Part shown: positions 44,707-55,647 of the stretch, piece by piece | How the letters are laid out: each line of letters opens with the position of its first letter | Position numbering within the stretch: the first letter of the stretch is position 1 | DNA from: Anomaloglossus baeobatrachus | Taxonomy: Eukaryota > Chordata > Amphibia > Anura > Aromobatidae | NCBI RefSeq assembly: GCF_048569485.1 | Contig: NC_134360.1 | Coordinates: 207,116,164 to 207,180,163, forward strand | DNA length: 64,000 nt | Reading direction: 5' to 3' | The notes under the pieces: model-generated | The model's input: only the letters and a program-made list of their open reading frames with translations | What the model was told of the DNA's origin: nothing | Database searches by the model: none | Position numbers and translations under genes: made by a program

Positions 44707-44878
44707 CTGTAAATTTTCCGATGGAAAAGGTCACACCAGTAAATCTTTTTGCTGATCACTTCTACATCCAAAGACACAACATTTTTTAATTGTGAGGCGA
44801 GACGAGAGTAATCTCTGCGGACCAGATCAATTTGGCGGAGTTCATGGCGGTTTGTAAAAATAAGGTATGGGCTCTGTC
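44707..44878 (-). CDS. LRP8: LRP8 exon: start of beta-propeller
   Basis: A 172-bp exon, equal to LDLR exon 9 as I recall. It encodes QSPYLIFTNRHELRQIDLVR, RDYSRLASQLKNVVSLDVEV and KKIYWCDLFHRKIY. This is close to the human LRP8 stretch SLIFTNRHEVRRIDLVKRNY and is distinct from LDLR and VLDLR, which gives the gene identity. The first blade motif is YWCD. The acceptor is TCCTACAG and the donor GTGAGT. It enters in phase 1 and leaves in phase 2. Confidence 0.98.
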
Positions 44879-45058
44879 CTGTAGGACACAAAATAATGCA
44901 CAAGAATATACATTTTTTAGAGATGAGCTAATCTGCTGGAAGTCAATGGAATCAAATTTACCATTTAAAAAATGTCTTATGTTCTGGGGAGGCCTCGGAG
45001 CTTAATATAGGTGGGGTTAAAAAAAAAATCTATAAAGATATTCTATATATTTTATATA

Positions 45059-46606
45059 TACACTGTGCAGAATTATTAGGCAAATGAGTATTTTGATCAC
45101 ATGATGCTTTTTATACATGTTGTCCTACCCCAAGCTGTATAGGCTTGAGAGCCAACTACCAATTAAGTAAATCAGGTGATGTGCATCTCTGTAATGATGA
45201 GGGGTGTGGTGTAATGACATCAACACCCTATATAATGTGTGCTTAATTATTAGGCAACTTCCTTTCCTTTGGCAAAATGGGTCAGAAGAGAGATTTGACA
45301 GGCTCTGAAAAGTCCAAAAATGTGAGATGTCTTGCAGAGGGATGCAGCAGTCTTGAAATTGCCAAACTTTTGAAGCGTGATCACCGAACAATCAAGCGTT
45401 TCATGGCAAATAGCCAACAGGGTCGCAAGAAGCATGTTGGGCTAAAAAGGCGCAAAATAACTGCCCATGAATTGAGGAAAATCAAGCGTGAAGCTGCCAA
45501 GATGCCATTTGCCACCAGTTTGGCCATATTTCAGAGCTGCAAGGTTACTGGAGTATCAAAAAGCACAAGGTGTGCCATACTCAGGGACATGGCCAAGGTA
45601 AGGAAGGCTGAAAAACCACCACCTTTGAACAAGAAACATAAGATAAAATGTCAAGACTGGGCCAAGAAATATCTTAAGAATGATTTTTCAAAGGTTTTAT
45701 GGACTGATGAAATGAGAGTGACTCTTGATGGGCCAGATGGATGGGCCAGAGGCTGGATCAGTAAAGGGCAGAGAGCTCCACTCCGACTCAGATGCCAGCA
45801 AGGTGGAAGTGGGGTACTGGTATGGGCTGGTATCATCAAAGATGAACTTGTGGGACCTTTTCGGGTTGAGGATGGAGTGAAGCTCAACTCCCAGACCTAC
45901 TGACAGTTTCTGGATGACAACTTCTTCAAGCAGTGGTACAGGAAGAAGTCGGTATCGTTCAAGAAAAACATGATTTTCATGCAGTACAATGCTCCATCAC
46001 ATGCATCCAACTACTCCACAGCATGGCTGGCCAGTAAAGGTCTAATAGTTGAAAAAATAATGACATGGTCCCCTTGTTCCCCTGATCTGAACCCCATAGA
46101 GAACCTGTGGTGCCTCATAAAATGTAAGATGTACAGGGAGGGAAAACAGTGTCTGGGAGGCTGTGGTGGCTGCTGCACGCAATGTTGATCGTAAACAGAT
46201 CAAGCAACTGACAGAATCTATGGATGGTAGTCTGTTGAGTGTCATCATAACGAAAAGGTGGCTATATTGGTCACTAATTTTTTGGGGTTTTGCATGTCAG
46301 AAATGTTTAATTCTAAATGTTGTGCAGTTATATGGGTTTACCTGGTGAAAATAAACAAGTGAGATGGGAATATATTTGGTTTTTATTAAGTTGCCTAATA
46401 ATTCTGCACAGTAATAGTTACCTGCACAAACTGATATCCTCCTAAGATAGCCAAATCTAAAAAAAAACAAACCACTCCAACTTCCAAAAATATTAAGCTT
46501 TGATATTTATGAGGCTTTTGGGTTGATTGAGAACATAGTTGTTGATCAATAATAAAAAAAAATCCTCTAAAATACAACTTGCCTAATAATTCTGCACACT
46601 GTGTAT
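45059..46606 (+). mobile_element. Tc1/mariner element with IR/DR-type ends
   Basis: The left end, TACACTGTGCAGAATTATTA, is matched by the right end at about 46579-46606. Inner copies of the AATTATTAGGCAA motif lie at 45243-45254 and 46391-46413. Paired outer and inner repeats at each end resemble the IR/DR arrangement of fish and frog Tc1 elements such as Sleeping Beauty. The flanks are TA-rich. A plus-strand transposase gene, broken, lies between. Confidence 0.88.
45277..46190 (+). pseudogene. Tc1 transposase, inactive
   Basis: The reading frame starts MGQKRDLTGSEKSKN, with a paired-type helix-turn-helix region (LKRDHRTIKRFMAN) and the catalytic segment WTDEMRVTLDGPDGW. The frame stops at 45903 after KLNSQTY, where relatives continue QFLDDN, which follows in the same frame. 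Downstream are QYNAPSHASNYS, DLNPIENLW and a shifted C-terminus. The second catalytic Asp, normally QDNAP, is Tyr here, and the DxE motif ends in an intact Glu. A stop plus the lost Asp make this copy inactive. Confidence 0.88.
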
Positions 46607-46716
46607 ATATGTGTGTGTGTATATGTTTCTGTGTGTATGTTGTATGTATGTGTGTATGTTGTATGTATGAATAAGTGTGTGTGTAATATATATATATATG
46701 CGTAGTATACACTAAT

Positions 46717-46719
<3 letters not shown>

Positions 46720-46811
<92 letters not shown>

Positions 46812-46812
46812 A
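46720..46812. repeat. (TA)n(GATA)n(GA)n compound microsatellite
   Basis: TA repeats, then about eight GATA units, then GA repeats, in the intron just after the Tc1 element. A GTGTAT-rich tract precedes it at 46600-46690. Confidence 0.93.
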
Positions 46813-47100
46813 AATATATAGCTACTAGAGAAAAAAATATTACAATTATTAATCAGAATGTATCAAGGCATGGTGGGAGTTGTAGTTTTCACAACAGCTG
46901 GCGTCAGAAGTGCCACAGGTTCTGACCCCACATAGTACTTGACTCTCTGCCATTGATGCGATTCCCTCCAGGCCCTGAGACACTTTTTTCTTTAAGCCAT
47001 TCCATGTAGTAAACACGGCCTTAGTTGTAAGCTCATATATAATTTACTTGCTGCGGCTTCTTGCTCCCCACTTAGTGACACGCTCGTCCCCGGCACTCAC

Positions 47101-47226
47101 CTGCCGCTTTGCACGTCTTAGACACGCTGTCCATCTGAAATCCTTCGTAACATTCACATTTATAGTCTCCTTTATAATTGACGCAGATCTGACTGCAGGC
47201 GTCGGGGTTCTCACATTCGTCAATGT
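47101..47226 (-). CDS. LRP8: LRP8 exon: EGF-B (calcium-binding)
   Basis: A 126-bp exon, equal to LDLR exon 8. It encodes [20 protein letters not shown] and [12 protein letters not shown]...TCKAAG. The DIDEC start, completed by the previous exon, is the calcium-binding EGF signature. [13 protein letters not shown] is identical to human LRP8 as I recall. It enters in phase 1 and leaves in phase 1. The acceptor is GGTTTTCAG and the donor GTGAGT. Confidence 0.97.
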
Positions 47227-47629
47227 CTGAAAACCAAACATAAAAGGCAAAATATAGGAACATGAAATGAATATTAAGCCCATCACCAGTGTGGCAAGTA
47301 CCGAGGAGAAAAATTAATAGGAGAAATAGAAGGATTTTTTTATTTGAATTTTAAAGCAAGGATCACTGTCTAATGTCTGTGTCTGGTACTATAGCTCAGG
47401 CCAATTTAAGAGTATGAAGATAAGTTGTAATACCAGAGATGGCCAATGGTCAAGAGTGGCGCTGTTTCTGGAAAAATACAGAGCTTCTAATCTCATAAAT
47501 CGAGGCTATGGATACTTGCCCCTGTATGTAATATTGCACAGTACATGAGATTTCAAAATTTGTCCTCTGAGCATTGATCTCTGCAACAGCAGCAGAAGAG
47601 GGGGGAGGGGAACAGTTTCATTTACTTAA

Positions 47630-47992
47630 AGCGGACCTGTCACTTGACGTAGATATGTAATTTCTTTACCTGGTATAAATACCGCTGTTCTCCTGAATCC
47701 AGTGTAGTTTTTCTTTGCTCCTGTGCCTCTCCGTTCCTGAGATAGGACCTCATCTTCCCTGTATATAAAGCTACTACCTTTTAGTCAAATGGGAGTGGCC
47801 CTCAAAAAGATGCCCCCAGAAAAGAGCGTAGGTACATCCCCATTTAAGATTTATATATAGGAAAGAGGGGGCCATATATTAATAAAGGAGGGGAGCAGGA
47901 ACAAAAGAAAATCCAACACCGGATTCAGGAGGACGGCGGCATTTACATCCGGTAAAGAAATGAACAATTTTAAAGCAAGTGACCTCCCTCCT
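47630..47992. mobile_element. Palindromic MITE
   Basis: The left part, TTTCTTTACCTGGTATAAAT and CTCCTGAATCCAGTG, is repeated in inverted form at the right (inverted TTTCTTTACCGGATGTAAAT and CTCCTGAATCCGGTG). The outer ends are AAAGCGGACCTGTCACTTG and, inverted, GGTCACTTGC. It is a foldback-type element of about 360 bp without coding capacity. The superfamily is not clear. Confidence 0.6.
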
Positions 47993-48264
47993 TGTCCCCG
48001 TCCCTGTAAATAATTTTATATCCCATTAATTGAAATCTGTGTTGTGTTATTCCTCTGTTGTTCCTCCTGGAAATATACGAATAACCTGACAACTGGGTGG
48101 TACCAGTTGGGGCCCGTTCCAACATAGTCTGACAATATCCAATATGTACAGTAACACCCATAGGCACCCAGTTGTCAATTTATCCATACATTTCTAGGAA
48201 GAATAACAGAGGAACAGTGCAATAAAGACTTCTAAGGAAAGATGCAACAGGATTGATGTTTTAA

Positions 48265-48404
48265 GGCCATGTGCCCACAGGACATCGTACCTGTGGACTT
48301 TTCTGCAGGTATTTCCGCAGGTTCACGCAACAACTACCTGGAATCCGCAGCTATCCATTCATGCGATAAAATCTGCGGTTGCTTTCTCCCGTGGGCACAT
48401 AGCC
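48265..48404. mobile_element. Short MITE with GGCCATGTGCCCAC ends
   Basis: 140 bp. The ends are GGCCATGTGCCCACAGG and, inverted, GGCTATGTGCCCACGGG, with TAA target duplications at 48262-48264 and 48405-48407. It has the same end type as the fragments at 1-75 and 61625-62039. PIF/Harbinger-like. Confidence 0.78.
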
Positions 48405-48939
48405 TAAAGGTCCATGAGACTTACAAGCAAAAAATGACCGGCTGGGCTAGGGGACATGGGCGTGTGGGACAGACACAAAGTAGATGCTAAGACAAATACA
48501 AGTTATGTCCTCTACTCTGGCTGAGACTTTCTTTGCTCAGGATGGAGACTCGCCAGTTACCCGTCTGCTGGGCCTTTAACAAGTCTGCCCCATCTCACCA
48601 AGAAAATGCCCAGCCCCATAGCGGCTTTCAGAAAGATGGAACTTTCTAGTCCCCTCCAGCCCCCTATTAGGCTCCAGTCCTTCTCTGTAACCCTGATACA
48701 GGCACTACAATCCCCTCCCGCTTCTGCGGATCACAGCTAGTAATAAAAGGAGGGGGTGGGGAAAGAAAGTCTGCAGAGAGCCTATAGGGGTATTAAATCA
48801 TCTGCCCGGTACCCCCCACCCTCATTGATTCCCTACACACTTTTTTCCAGTGATAAGACAATGGACTCAAAATCTTACTGCAACACAGAAGTCAAGCCCG
48901 GCGCAGAAATCTACATCAACTGTGAGTACATGTGTGCAC

Positions 48940-49320
48940 GAGTACAATGTGTGCGTGTGTATGTATGTAAGTATGTGTGTAAGTGTACCATGTGTGCGTA
49001 TGTATATGTACAATGTGTGTGTATGTATATGTAGTGTGTTTGCATGTAAGTGTACAGTGTGTTTGCATGTAAGTGTACAATGTGTGTGTATGTAAGTGTA
49101 CAATGTGTGTGTATGTATCTATATGTACTGTGTGTGTATGTAAGTGTACAATGTGTATGTGTGTGTATGTAAGTGTACAATGTGTGTGTATGTATGTGTA
49201 CAATGTGTGTGTGTGTATGTGTACAATGTGTGTGTATGTGTACAATGTGTGTGTGTATGTATGTATGTATGTATGTATACATACATACAATGTGAGTATG
49301 TATGTATACATACATGATAC
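48940..49320. repeat. GTGTGTAT-rich degenerate microsatellite
   Basis: Irregular repeats of AAGTGTACAATGTGTGTGTATGT type, ending in GTAT and ATAC runs that can fold back at about 49255-49315. The many Tyr/His/Thr-rich open frames here are artefacts. Confidence 0.9.
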
Positions 49321-49365
49321 AAGTAAAATATATCTTTGTACCGTTTTAGCCAGTAGAGATAAAAC

Positions 49366-49622
49366 AATTGTTTAAAAGAACTGAGTCCCCTCAGTGGTTG
49401 ATACCTTTTAATGGCGAACTGAAAAGATGGTAATAATAGCAAGCTTTCGAGACTCCTCAGGTCTCTTCATCAGGCGTGGTATAACACAGAAAAGATTTTG
49501 TGTTATACCATGCCTGATGAAGAGACCTGAGTAGTCTCGAAAGCTTGCAATTATTACCATCTTTTCAGTTCGCCATTAAAAGGTATCAACCACTGAGGAC
49601 TCTCAGTTCTTTTAAACAATTT
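49366..49622. repeat. Near-perfect 125-bp inverted repeat with a short loop; hammerhead-like core
   Basis: The left arm 49366-49490 and right arm 49498-49622 are close reverse complements separated by only a few bases. The right arm (and the left arm on the minus strand) has CTGATGA at 49514-49520, a 5-bp stem GAGAC/GTCTC, and GAAA at 49539-49542, which is the hammerhead ribozyme core order. One extra A sits between CTGATGA and the stem, and I see no helix I. Penelope-like elements carry hammerhead motifs in their terminal repeats, so this may be a remnant of such an end. Confidence 0.7.
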
Positions 49623-49741
49623 TTGTATACATACATACATACATACAATGTGTGAATAATGTGTGTACATATATTATATGTGTATATATCAGTCTATGTA
49701 AGTGTGTGTTATTCTATATATGCACATACATGCAGGAGAAA

Positions 49742-50790
49742 ATCTAAGTACACGCTCATTGAATTCTATGGCGTTACGTATAACTACATAATAAAAAGCA
49801 TCTAATCCTTAAAAAGCCTTAAAATTAAGAAAATACTATATCCGATGACCAACACATGACAAATTACACCATGTCTTTATTTATCAGTGTGATAAAAATT
49901 AAGTACACCCCACAACCCAATAGCCCGTAGATGCAGCTTTAGCAGCAATAACTTTAGTAATAGTTTTCTGCATGGCTTCATCAGTCGCTCACATTGTTCT
50001 GGAGGAATTTTGGTTTATTCTTTTTTTCGCAATGTGATTTGTGGGCACTCGTTTTCGCACAGTTCTCATCACCGTATTTGAATTTGTGAGATCTTGGCTT
50101 TGGGCTATTATAACCCCCCCACTCCGCCCAATTCTTTTCTTCTTCAGACATCCTGATGTAGATTTACGGCTGTTTGTGACCCAGTCTCAGACGGGCTTTA
50201 GCTTTTGGATAGATGGCCCCATATTTTACTCTGCAGTCACTGAATAGACAATGAACTCCTCTATATACCACAAGGTGCTCAGGTCCTGTGGCTGCAAAAT
50301 GAACCCAAATCATCATTCCCCACCACCAAACTTGACAGTATGAGGTGTTCGGCCATAATGCCCTGCATCAGGTTTGTACAGATATGTTGTATTTGTTTTT
50401 TTTTACCAATCAACTTGCTTCTGGTCTCATTTGTCCAAAGGACATTGCTCCAGAGAGGGGTCTTGTGGTTTCTTCAAATGAAACTTTGCAAGCTTTAGCT
50501 GTTCTGCCATGTCTTTTTTTTTTTGTAGAAAGAAAGGGTTTTTTTTCCTGGCAAATGGTCCAAACAACCATACTTGTTCAAGTTTATGACCGTACAATTA
50601 GAAAAAGACTAAATGAAGCCTTTAGCATCTGAGCTTTAGCTCTTGAGTTTTCCTCTGAGGATTGCACACTCTGACCTTTGTGGTGAACTTGCTGGCATGT
50701 CCACCCTGGTAAGATTGACAATTGTCTTGACTGTTTTCCACTTGTGAATAATCTCACTGTAAAATGATGGTTTCCAGTTTGTATGCACAG
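49742..50790 (-). mobile_element. Tc1-like transposase relic
   Basis: Reading the minus strand, 50405-50455 gives WSNVLWTNETRSKLIG, a Tc1 catalytic segment in which WTDE has become WTNE. About 100 bp further on is VKFGGGGMMIWVHFAATGPE, matching the VKHGGGS-WG-F block of Tc1 transposases. Stops and shifts are frequent. Limits are approximate. It is a second and older Tc1 family, in the opposite orientation to the one at 45059. Confidence 0.72.
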
Positions 50791-51411
50791 TGTAAAATTA
50801 AAAGTGCTGCGGATATAAAAATGATCTTGCTCGATAATCCTCGCACTGGGTGAAATGTGCAGATTTGCTGTACCTTTTTGCAGGGGTTTTTTTTTTGCAG
50901 AAGCTGTTCACATACAACAGTTATCACAATACGTTAATACACCACAAAGATCTGCTCTTCTGCTCTAGGTGAAATGGATGGTGACATCTTACAGTAGTGG
51001 ACAACTTTCTGTCCAGCTGTTAGTTTCCATGTGGCTGCAATGCTCCGCGTGTACTTGTAATGTTATCTGTATTTATAGCTCTGATATGAGACGCAAGCAT
51101 CCTCCGTATACTGTATGCAAGTAACATTACTGGTAACGGACATGTTACAGGTAGTGGATGGGTTATCCTCTATAATAGTAACAGTAAGAAGTAACTGCCT
51201 CCCTTGAGAAATTGGCCATACTATTGGTTCCACAAGCACATCAATGTAACACCCAGCTGTTACTGTGCCTGGGATGAAGACTAAGGGGGCCCGGCTACTG
51301 TAAATTATACAACCTCACAACATAGGCCAAGGATTAGGATCGATGTGATGTTCTCTCATGAATACCTCTTTATGGCTTGGCCCACATGGCCTCCATCTTT
51401 CGTGCCTATAA

Positions 51412-51985
51412 CACCATTGAGCTCTTATAAACAGCATTCCAGAATGCTGTATATATGAGCCCAGGCCACTGTGTAGTGAAGGTAAAAAAACACTTATAAT
51501 ACTCACCTAGGAGGGGCGGTCCGGTCCGATGGGTGTCACTGCTCTCCGGTCCAGCGCCTCCTCCCTGCTGCGATCTCTGTCCTCCTCCATCTGGGGCCCA
51601 TGTGCATGCACAGTAGCCGGCATTGAGGTCCTGCTCAGGGCAGATCAAAGTATTGTAGTGTGCATGCGTGGGTGGTCTTTAAACTTTCCTCGTGCCTGCG
51701 CATTACAGTGCTTTGATCTGCCCTCAGCAGGACAGATCAAAGGACGCCTGCGCAAGACTGCAATTATGGCCTCTGTGGATGACATAGACACGTCACCCAT
51801 ACTGAGCTGGGTAGAAGGAGGATGGAAATTGCAGCAGAGAGGAGGCGCCGGACCGGTGAGCAGCAACACATATCGGACCGGACCACCCCCATAGGTGAGT
51901 ATTATAAAAGTGCTTTTTATGTTCTACAGTGCGGCCTGGGCTCTTATGTACAGTATTCTGGAATGCTGTATATAAGAAGATCAGT
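51412..51985. mobile_element. Foldback element with CAGCATTCCAGAATGCTGTA ends
   Basis: Left block 51417-51465 (CTTATAAACAGCATTCCAGA, then GAGCCCAGGCC) recurs inverted at 51938-51985. Inner pairs GGAGGGGCGGTCCGGTCCGA and TCGGACCGGACCACCCCC also match. The centre is GGCAGATCAAAG in opposite orientations. It is about 570 bp and non-coding. The CTGTATATA stretch next to the end may belong to it. 50791-51411 has no other feature seen. Confidence 0.65.
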
Positions 51986-52150
51986 GGCGGTGGCCGCAGC
52001 TTATAGTCGCCAAATTTGGTGACACGTTCCCTTTAATCTCCAGCTATCACTGCGTCAAAAAAAGGTGGAGCAATGAGGATGCCTTCACGACAGAACATCA
52101 CACCAGCCCTGGTCTGGGTTGGCATAATGAATGGTAGCTGGATCACTCTA

Positions 52151-52723
52151 ATGCCTGCTTTACATGAGTCGATCTATCGTGCGATAGCACGAGCAATCAT
52201 ACCCGCCCCCGTCGTTTTTGCGTCACGGGCAAATCGCTGCCCGTGGCGCACAAACTCGTTTAACCCCCGTCACACGCACATACCTGCCGAGCGACCTCGC
52301 TGTGGGCGACGAACGTCCACTTCCTGAAGTGGGAGGGACCTTCTGCGTCACAGCGGCGTCACACGGCAGCCGGCCAATAGAAGCGGAGGAGCGGAGATAA
52401 ACGGGATGTAAACATCCCGCCCACCTCCTTCCTTCCACATAGCCGGCGGGAGCCGCGGGACACAGGTTAGCTGTGTTCATCGTTCCCGTGGTGTCACACG
52501 GAGCAACGTGTGATGCCACGGAAACGATGAACAACCGGCACCATTTTAATTAAACAATTTTATGAAACCTAGCGACGAGTACACGACTCACGATTTGCGA
52601 GCGATACTGCGTCGCTAGGAGGTATCACACGAGACGCCATCGCGTACAATGCTGGATCTGCTTCACGAAAACCGTGACCTAGACTATGCATCGCACGATA
52701 GCTCGTCTCGTGTAAAGCACCCT
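52151..52723. mobile_element. MITE family A, copy 4
   Basis: The ends are ATGCCTGCTTTACATGAG and, inverted, AAAGGGTGCTTTACACGAG. The flanks CTA and TTA are an imperfect 3-bp target site. The core CCAATAGAAGCGGAGGAGCG and CCCGCCCACCTCCTTCCTTC agree with the other family A copies. 52724-53215 shows nothing further, except scraps of a Tc1-like C-terminus near 52860-53060 (PWPPASPDLSPIEHISDVIG). Confidence 0.78.
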
Positions 52724-52779
52724 TTAGTCCCCATTCCTAGTATACTAACAGCTCGCTTTACATTGATTTGGTCGTGGAT

Positions 52780-53060
52780 CAGCGGTACTGTTATTGCGCC
52801 AAAATGTCCCAGGATCCATTTTGTTAACACAAGAAAGCCAGCCCATACTACTGTGAGTAGCCTTGCTTGGCATCATAGTATTACCATGGCCTCCAGCATC
52901 TCCAGACTTGTCTCCCATCGAGCACATCTCGGACGTCATTGGTCGGCAATTACACGGGGAGCTGCCAGCAGTGGATCTTGATGACTTGTTCAAGTACACT
53001 CAGGGAGGCAGTGCGTTCCTTAGACAACCATTACTAACCTCATTGATATTAGCCAAGTAG
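52780..53060 (+). mobile_element. Tc1-like transposase fragment
   Basis: The plus-strand frame has PWPPASPDLSPIEHISDVIG and RQLHGELPAVDLDDLFKY, a degenerate form of the WPSQSPDLNPIENLW block near the C-terminus of Tc1 transposases. This is only the last part of the gene. Ends of the element are not found. Confidence 0.6.
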
Positions 53061-53215
53061 TGCAAGTGTCGGGATTTCTGCTCATACTAAAATAATCGTA
53101 ATGTTCTGAAAATTTAGTTTACATTTTTTCAATCATTTGCAGATCAGTAACGTATCTATCCATCCTGTGATTTCCATAATACCATGACTTTTCCGTCATG
53201 GTTTTGCAATTTCAC

Positions 53216-53925
53216 CGTTGAGGCATGTAATTATTATTATTATTATAGCGCCATTTATTCCATGGCGCTTTACAAGTGAGAGAGGTTATACGTACAACAA
53301 TCATTAACAGTACAAGACAGACTGGTATAGGAGGAGAGAGGACCCTGCCCGCGAGGGCTCACAGTCTACAGGGAATGGGTGATGGTACAATAGGTGAGGA
53401 CAGAGCTGGTTGCGCAGTGGTGTACTGGCCTGAGGGCTATTGTAGGTTGTAGGCTTGTTGGAAGAGGTGGGTCTTGAGGTTCCTCTTGAAGCTTTCCACG
53501 GTAGTGGAGAGTCTGATGTGCTGAGGTAGAGCGTTCCAGAGTATGGGGGAGGCACGGGAGAAATCTTGTACGCGATTGTGGGAAGAGGAGATAAGAGAGG
53601 AGCAGAGAAGGAGATCTTGTGAGGATCTGAGGTTGCGTGCGGGTAGGTACCGGGAGACTAGGTCACAGATGTAGGGAGGAGACAGGTTGTGCATGGCTTT
53701 GTATGTCATGGTTAATGTTTTGAACTGGAGTCGTTGGGCGATGGGAAGCCAGTGAAGGGATTGGCAGAGTGGCGAGGCTGGGGAGTAGCGAGGGGAGAGG
53801 TGGATTAAGCGGGCCGCAGAGTTTAGGATAGATTGGAGGGGTGCAAGAGTGTTGGAAGGGAGGCCAGAGAGCAGGAGGTTGCAGTAGTCGAGGCGGGAGA
53901 TGATGAGGGCATGCACTAATGTTTT
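53216..53925 (-). mobile_element. CR1/L2-type LINE, 3' end
   Basis: The minus-strand open frame 53437-53916 encodes [60 protein letters not shown] and PSPPYICDL-type text, the C-terminal region of CR1/L2/Rex-like ORF2. The element ends with GCGCCATGGAATAAATGGCG and then (ATA)n at 53229-53247 in the sense direction, the usual 3' tail of this group. The 159-codon frame is open, which suggests a fairly young truncated copy. Confidence 0.85.
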
Positions 53926-53939
53926 ATATAATTATATGT

Positions 53940-53942
<3 letters not shown>

Positions 53943-53979
<37 letters not shown>
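53943..53979. repeat. (CA)n microsatellite
   Basis: About 18 CA dinucleotides next to the LINE fragment. Confidence 0.95.
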
Positions 53980-53981
<2 letters not shown>

Positions 53982-54141
53982 GAAGTCATCTGCATTATGA
54001 GTTAACAGCATATAATTTACAGCAGACGGAAGGAATCAGTTTAAAGACGGCACCGCGCATGCGCACGTGCGGTGTTCTTGCTTCTTCAGGTAAAAATTGC
54101 CTGCAGCCAGATTGATAAAGGTCAATAAGTATGTAACGTAC

Positions 54142-54261
54142 CTCCACATGTTTTCTTATCAATTAACTTGTAGCCTGTAGGGCAGTCACATTCATGTCCC
54201 ACCTTCAGATCCTTGCATATGTGCGAACAACCGCCGTTATTTATCAAGCACTCGTTAACAC
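54142..54261 (-). CDS. LRP8: LRP8 exon: EGF-A
   Basis: A 120-bp exon, equal to LDLR exon 7. It encodes [39 protein letters not shown]: six cysteines of the first EGF-like repeat, with the calcium-binding NEC start. It enters in phase 1 (KECG-VNEC) and leaves in phase 1 (TCG-DIDEC). The acceptor is ATATCTTAG, with a poor pyrimidine tract, and the donor GTACGT. The sequence lies between VLDLR and LRP8 in similarity; neighbouring exons settle it as LRP8. Confidence 0.96.
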
Positions 54262-54612
54262 CTAAGATATGACAGTCCGTTAATAGAGAATCATGCAGCG
54301 CAGGGTCCATTACAAGGGTCAATAATGGGGAAATGAGCATTCATAAGAACACATGAGCAGTAATTTACATTAGTTTACGACAGGGTGATCATCACCGCTG
54401 CAGCCATTCATTACGCCCAGCGGCAATACTGGTGTAGATCGTGCTAACCAGGGAGCACAAAAACTGGCTGTAGTGATCATGTGTCCTTCAGTCGGAATAT
54501 CACTGCTACAGCCAAATCACAGGCAAAGCAGAATAATAAAAAATACATAAAAGGTAATTTATACTGTGTAGGGATACCAATGACAAAGAAAATGGTAACA
54601 TCCAGGTGTTAA

Positions 54613-55647
54613 AGAGGTTGTCCACTACTTCTACACAGATGGCCGATCCTTAGGATAATTCATCAATGTCTGATCGGCCAGGGTCCGACACCCGGCACCC
54701 GCACCGATCAGCTGTTTTCGGTGATGGCAGCCGGAACTGCCCCATTAACTGATAGAGGCCGTGGCCAGGTACTGCACATCCACATCCCATTCAAATCAAT
54801 GAGGCGGATATGCAGTACCCGGACACAGCTGCTATCAAAAGACTGAGCAGCTCTGGAACTGAGCATCTCCCGCTGCCTGCTGCCACCGCCGGCACAAAGA
54901 ACAGCTGATTAGCGGGGGTGCCAAGTGTTGGACCCCGGCCGATCAGACATTGATGACTTATCCTAAAGGCCCAGTCACACTAAACAACTTACCAGCGATC
55001 CCAACAACGATACAACCTGATAGGGATCGCTGGTAAGTTGCTAGGAGGTCGCTGGTGAGATGTCACACTAAGCGACGCTCCAGCGATCCCACCAGCAACC
55101 TGACCTGGCAGGGATCGCTGGAGCGTCGCTACACGTGGAAGCATGCTGCGCTTGGTAACTAAGGTAAATATTGGGTAACCAGCTCCCTGTTCCCTGCACT
55201 CCTAGCCACAGTACACATCGGGTTAATTACCCGATGTGTACTCCGGCTACGTGTGCAGAGAGCAGGGAGCCGGCACTGGCAGTGTGGGAGCGGTAACAAA
55301 GGTAAATATCGGGTAACCAAGGGAAGGGCTTCTTGGTTACCCGATGTTTACCGTGGTTACCAGTGTCCGCAGAAGCCGGCTCCTGCTGCCTGCACATTTA
55401 GTTGTTGCTCTGTCGCTGTCACACGCAGCGATGTGTGCTTCACAGCGGGACAGCAACAACTAAAAAATGGTCCAGTACATTCAGCAACAACCAGCGACCT
55501 CACAGCAGGGGCCGGGTTGTTGCTGGATGTCACACACAGCAACATCGCTAGCAAGTTGTGCCTCAGCAGCGATGTTGCTATCGATGTTGCTTAGTGTGAC
55601 GGTACCTTAAGGATCGGCCATCAATGTAAAAGTAGTGGACAACCTCT
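54613..55647. mobile_element. MITE family D, interrupted near its right end
   Basis: The left end, AGAGGTTGTCCACTACTTCT followed by GGCCGATCCTTAGGATAA, is mirrored on the right by GGATCGGCCAT and AGTAGTGGACAACCTCT. The family B MITE at 54967-55607 sits inside the right arm. Removing it and one TAA restores TTATCCTAAGGATCGGCC, the complement of the left arm. The outer flanks look like TAA. Confidence 0.75.
54967..55607. mobile_element. MITE family B, copy 4, nested in family D
   Basis: The ends are AGGCCCAGTCACACTAA and, inverted, AGGTACCGTCACACTAAG, with exact TAA duplications at 54964-54966 and 55608-55610. The interior has the CGGGTAACCAAG and ACATCGGGTTAATTACCC hairpins of the family. 55648-56164 has no other feature apart from a poly-A run at 55676-55697. 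Confidence 0.82.

Noticed and set aside
48867-49442. His/Thr/Tyr-rich open frames
   Set aside because: They are translations of GTGTAT-type microsatellite sequence.
51529-51894. 121-codon plus-strand frame
   Set aside because: It lies within a foldback element, is mirrored by a minus-strand frame and has no recognised domain.
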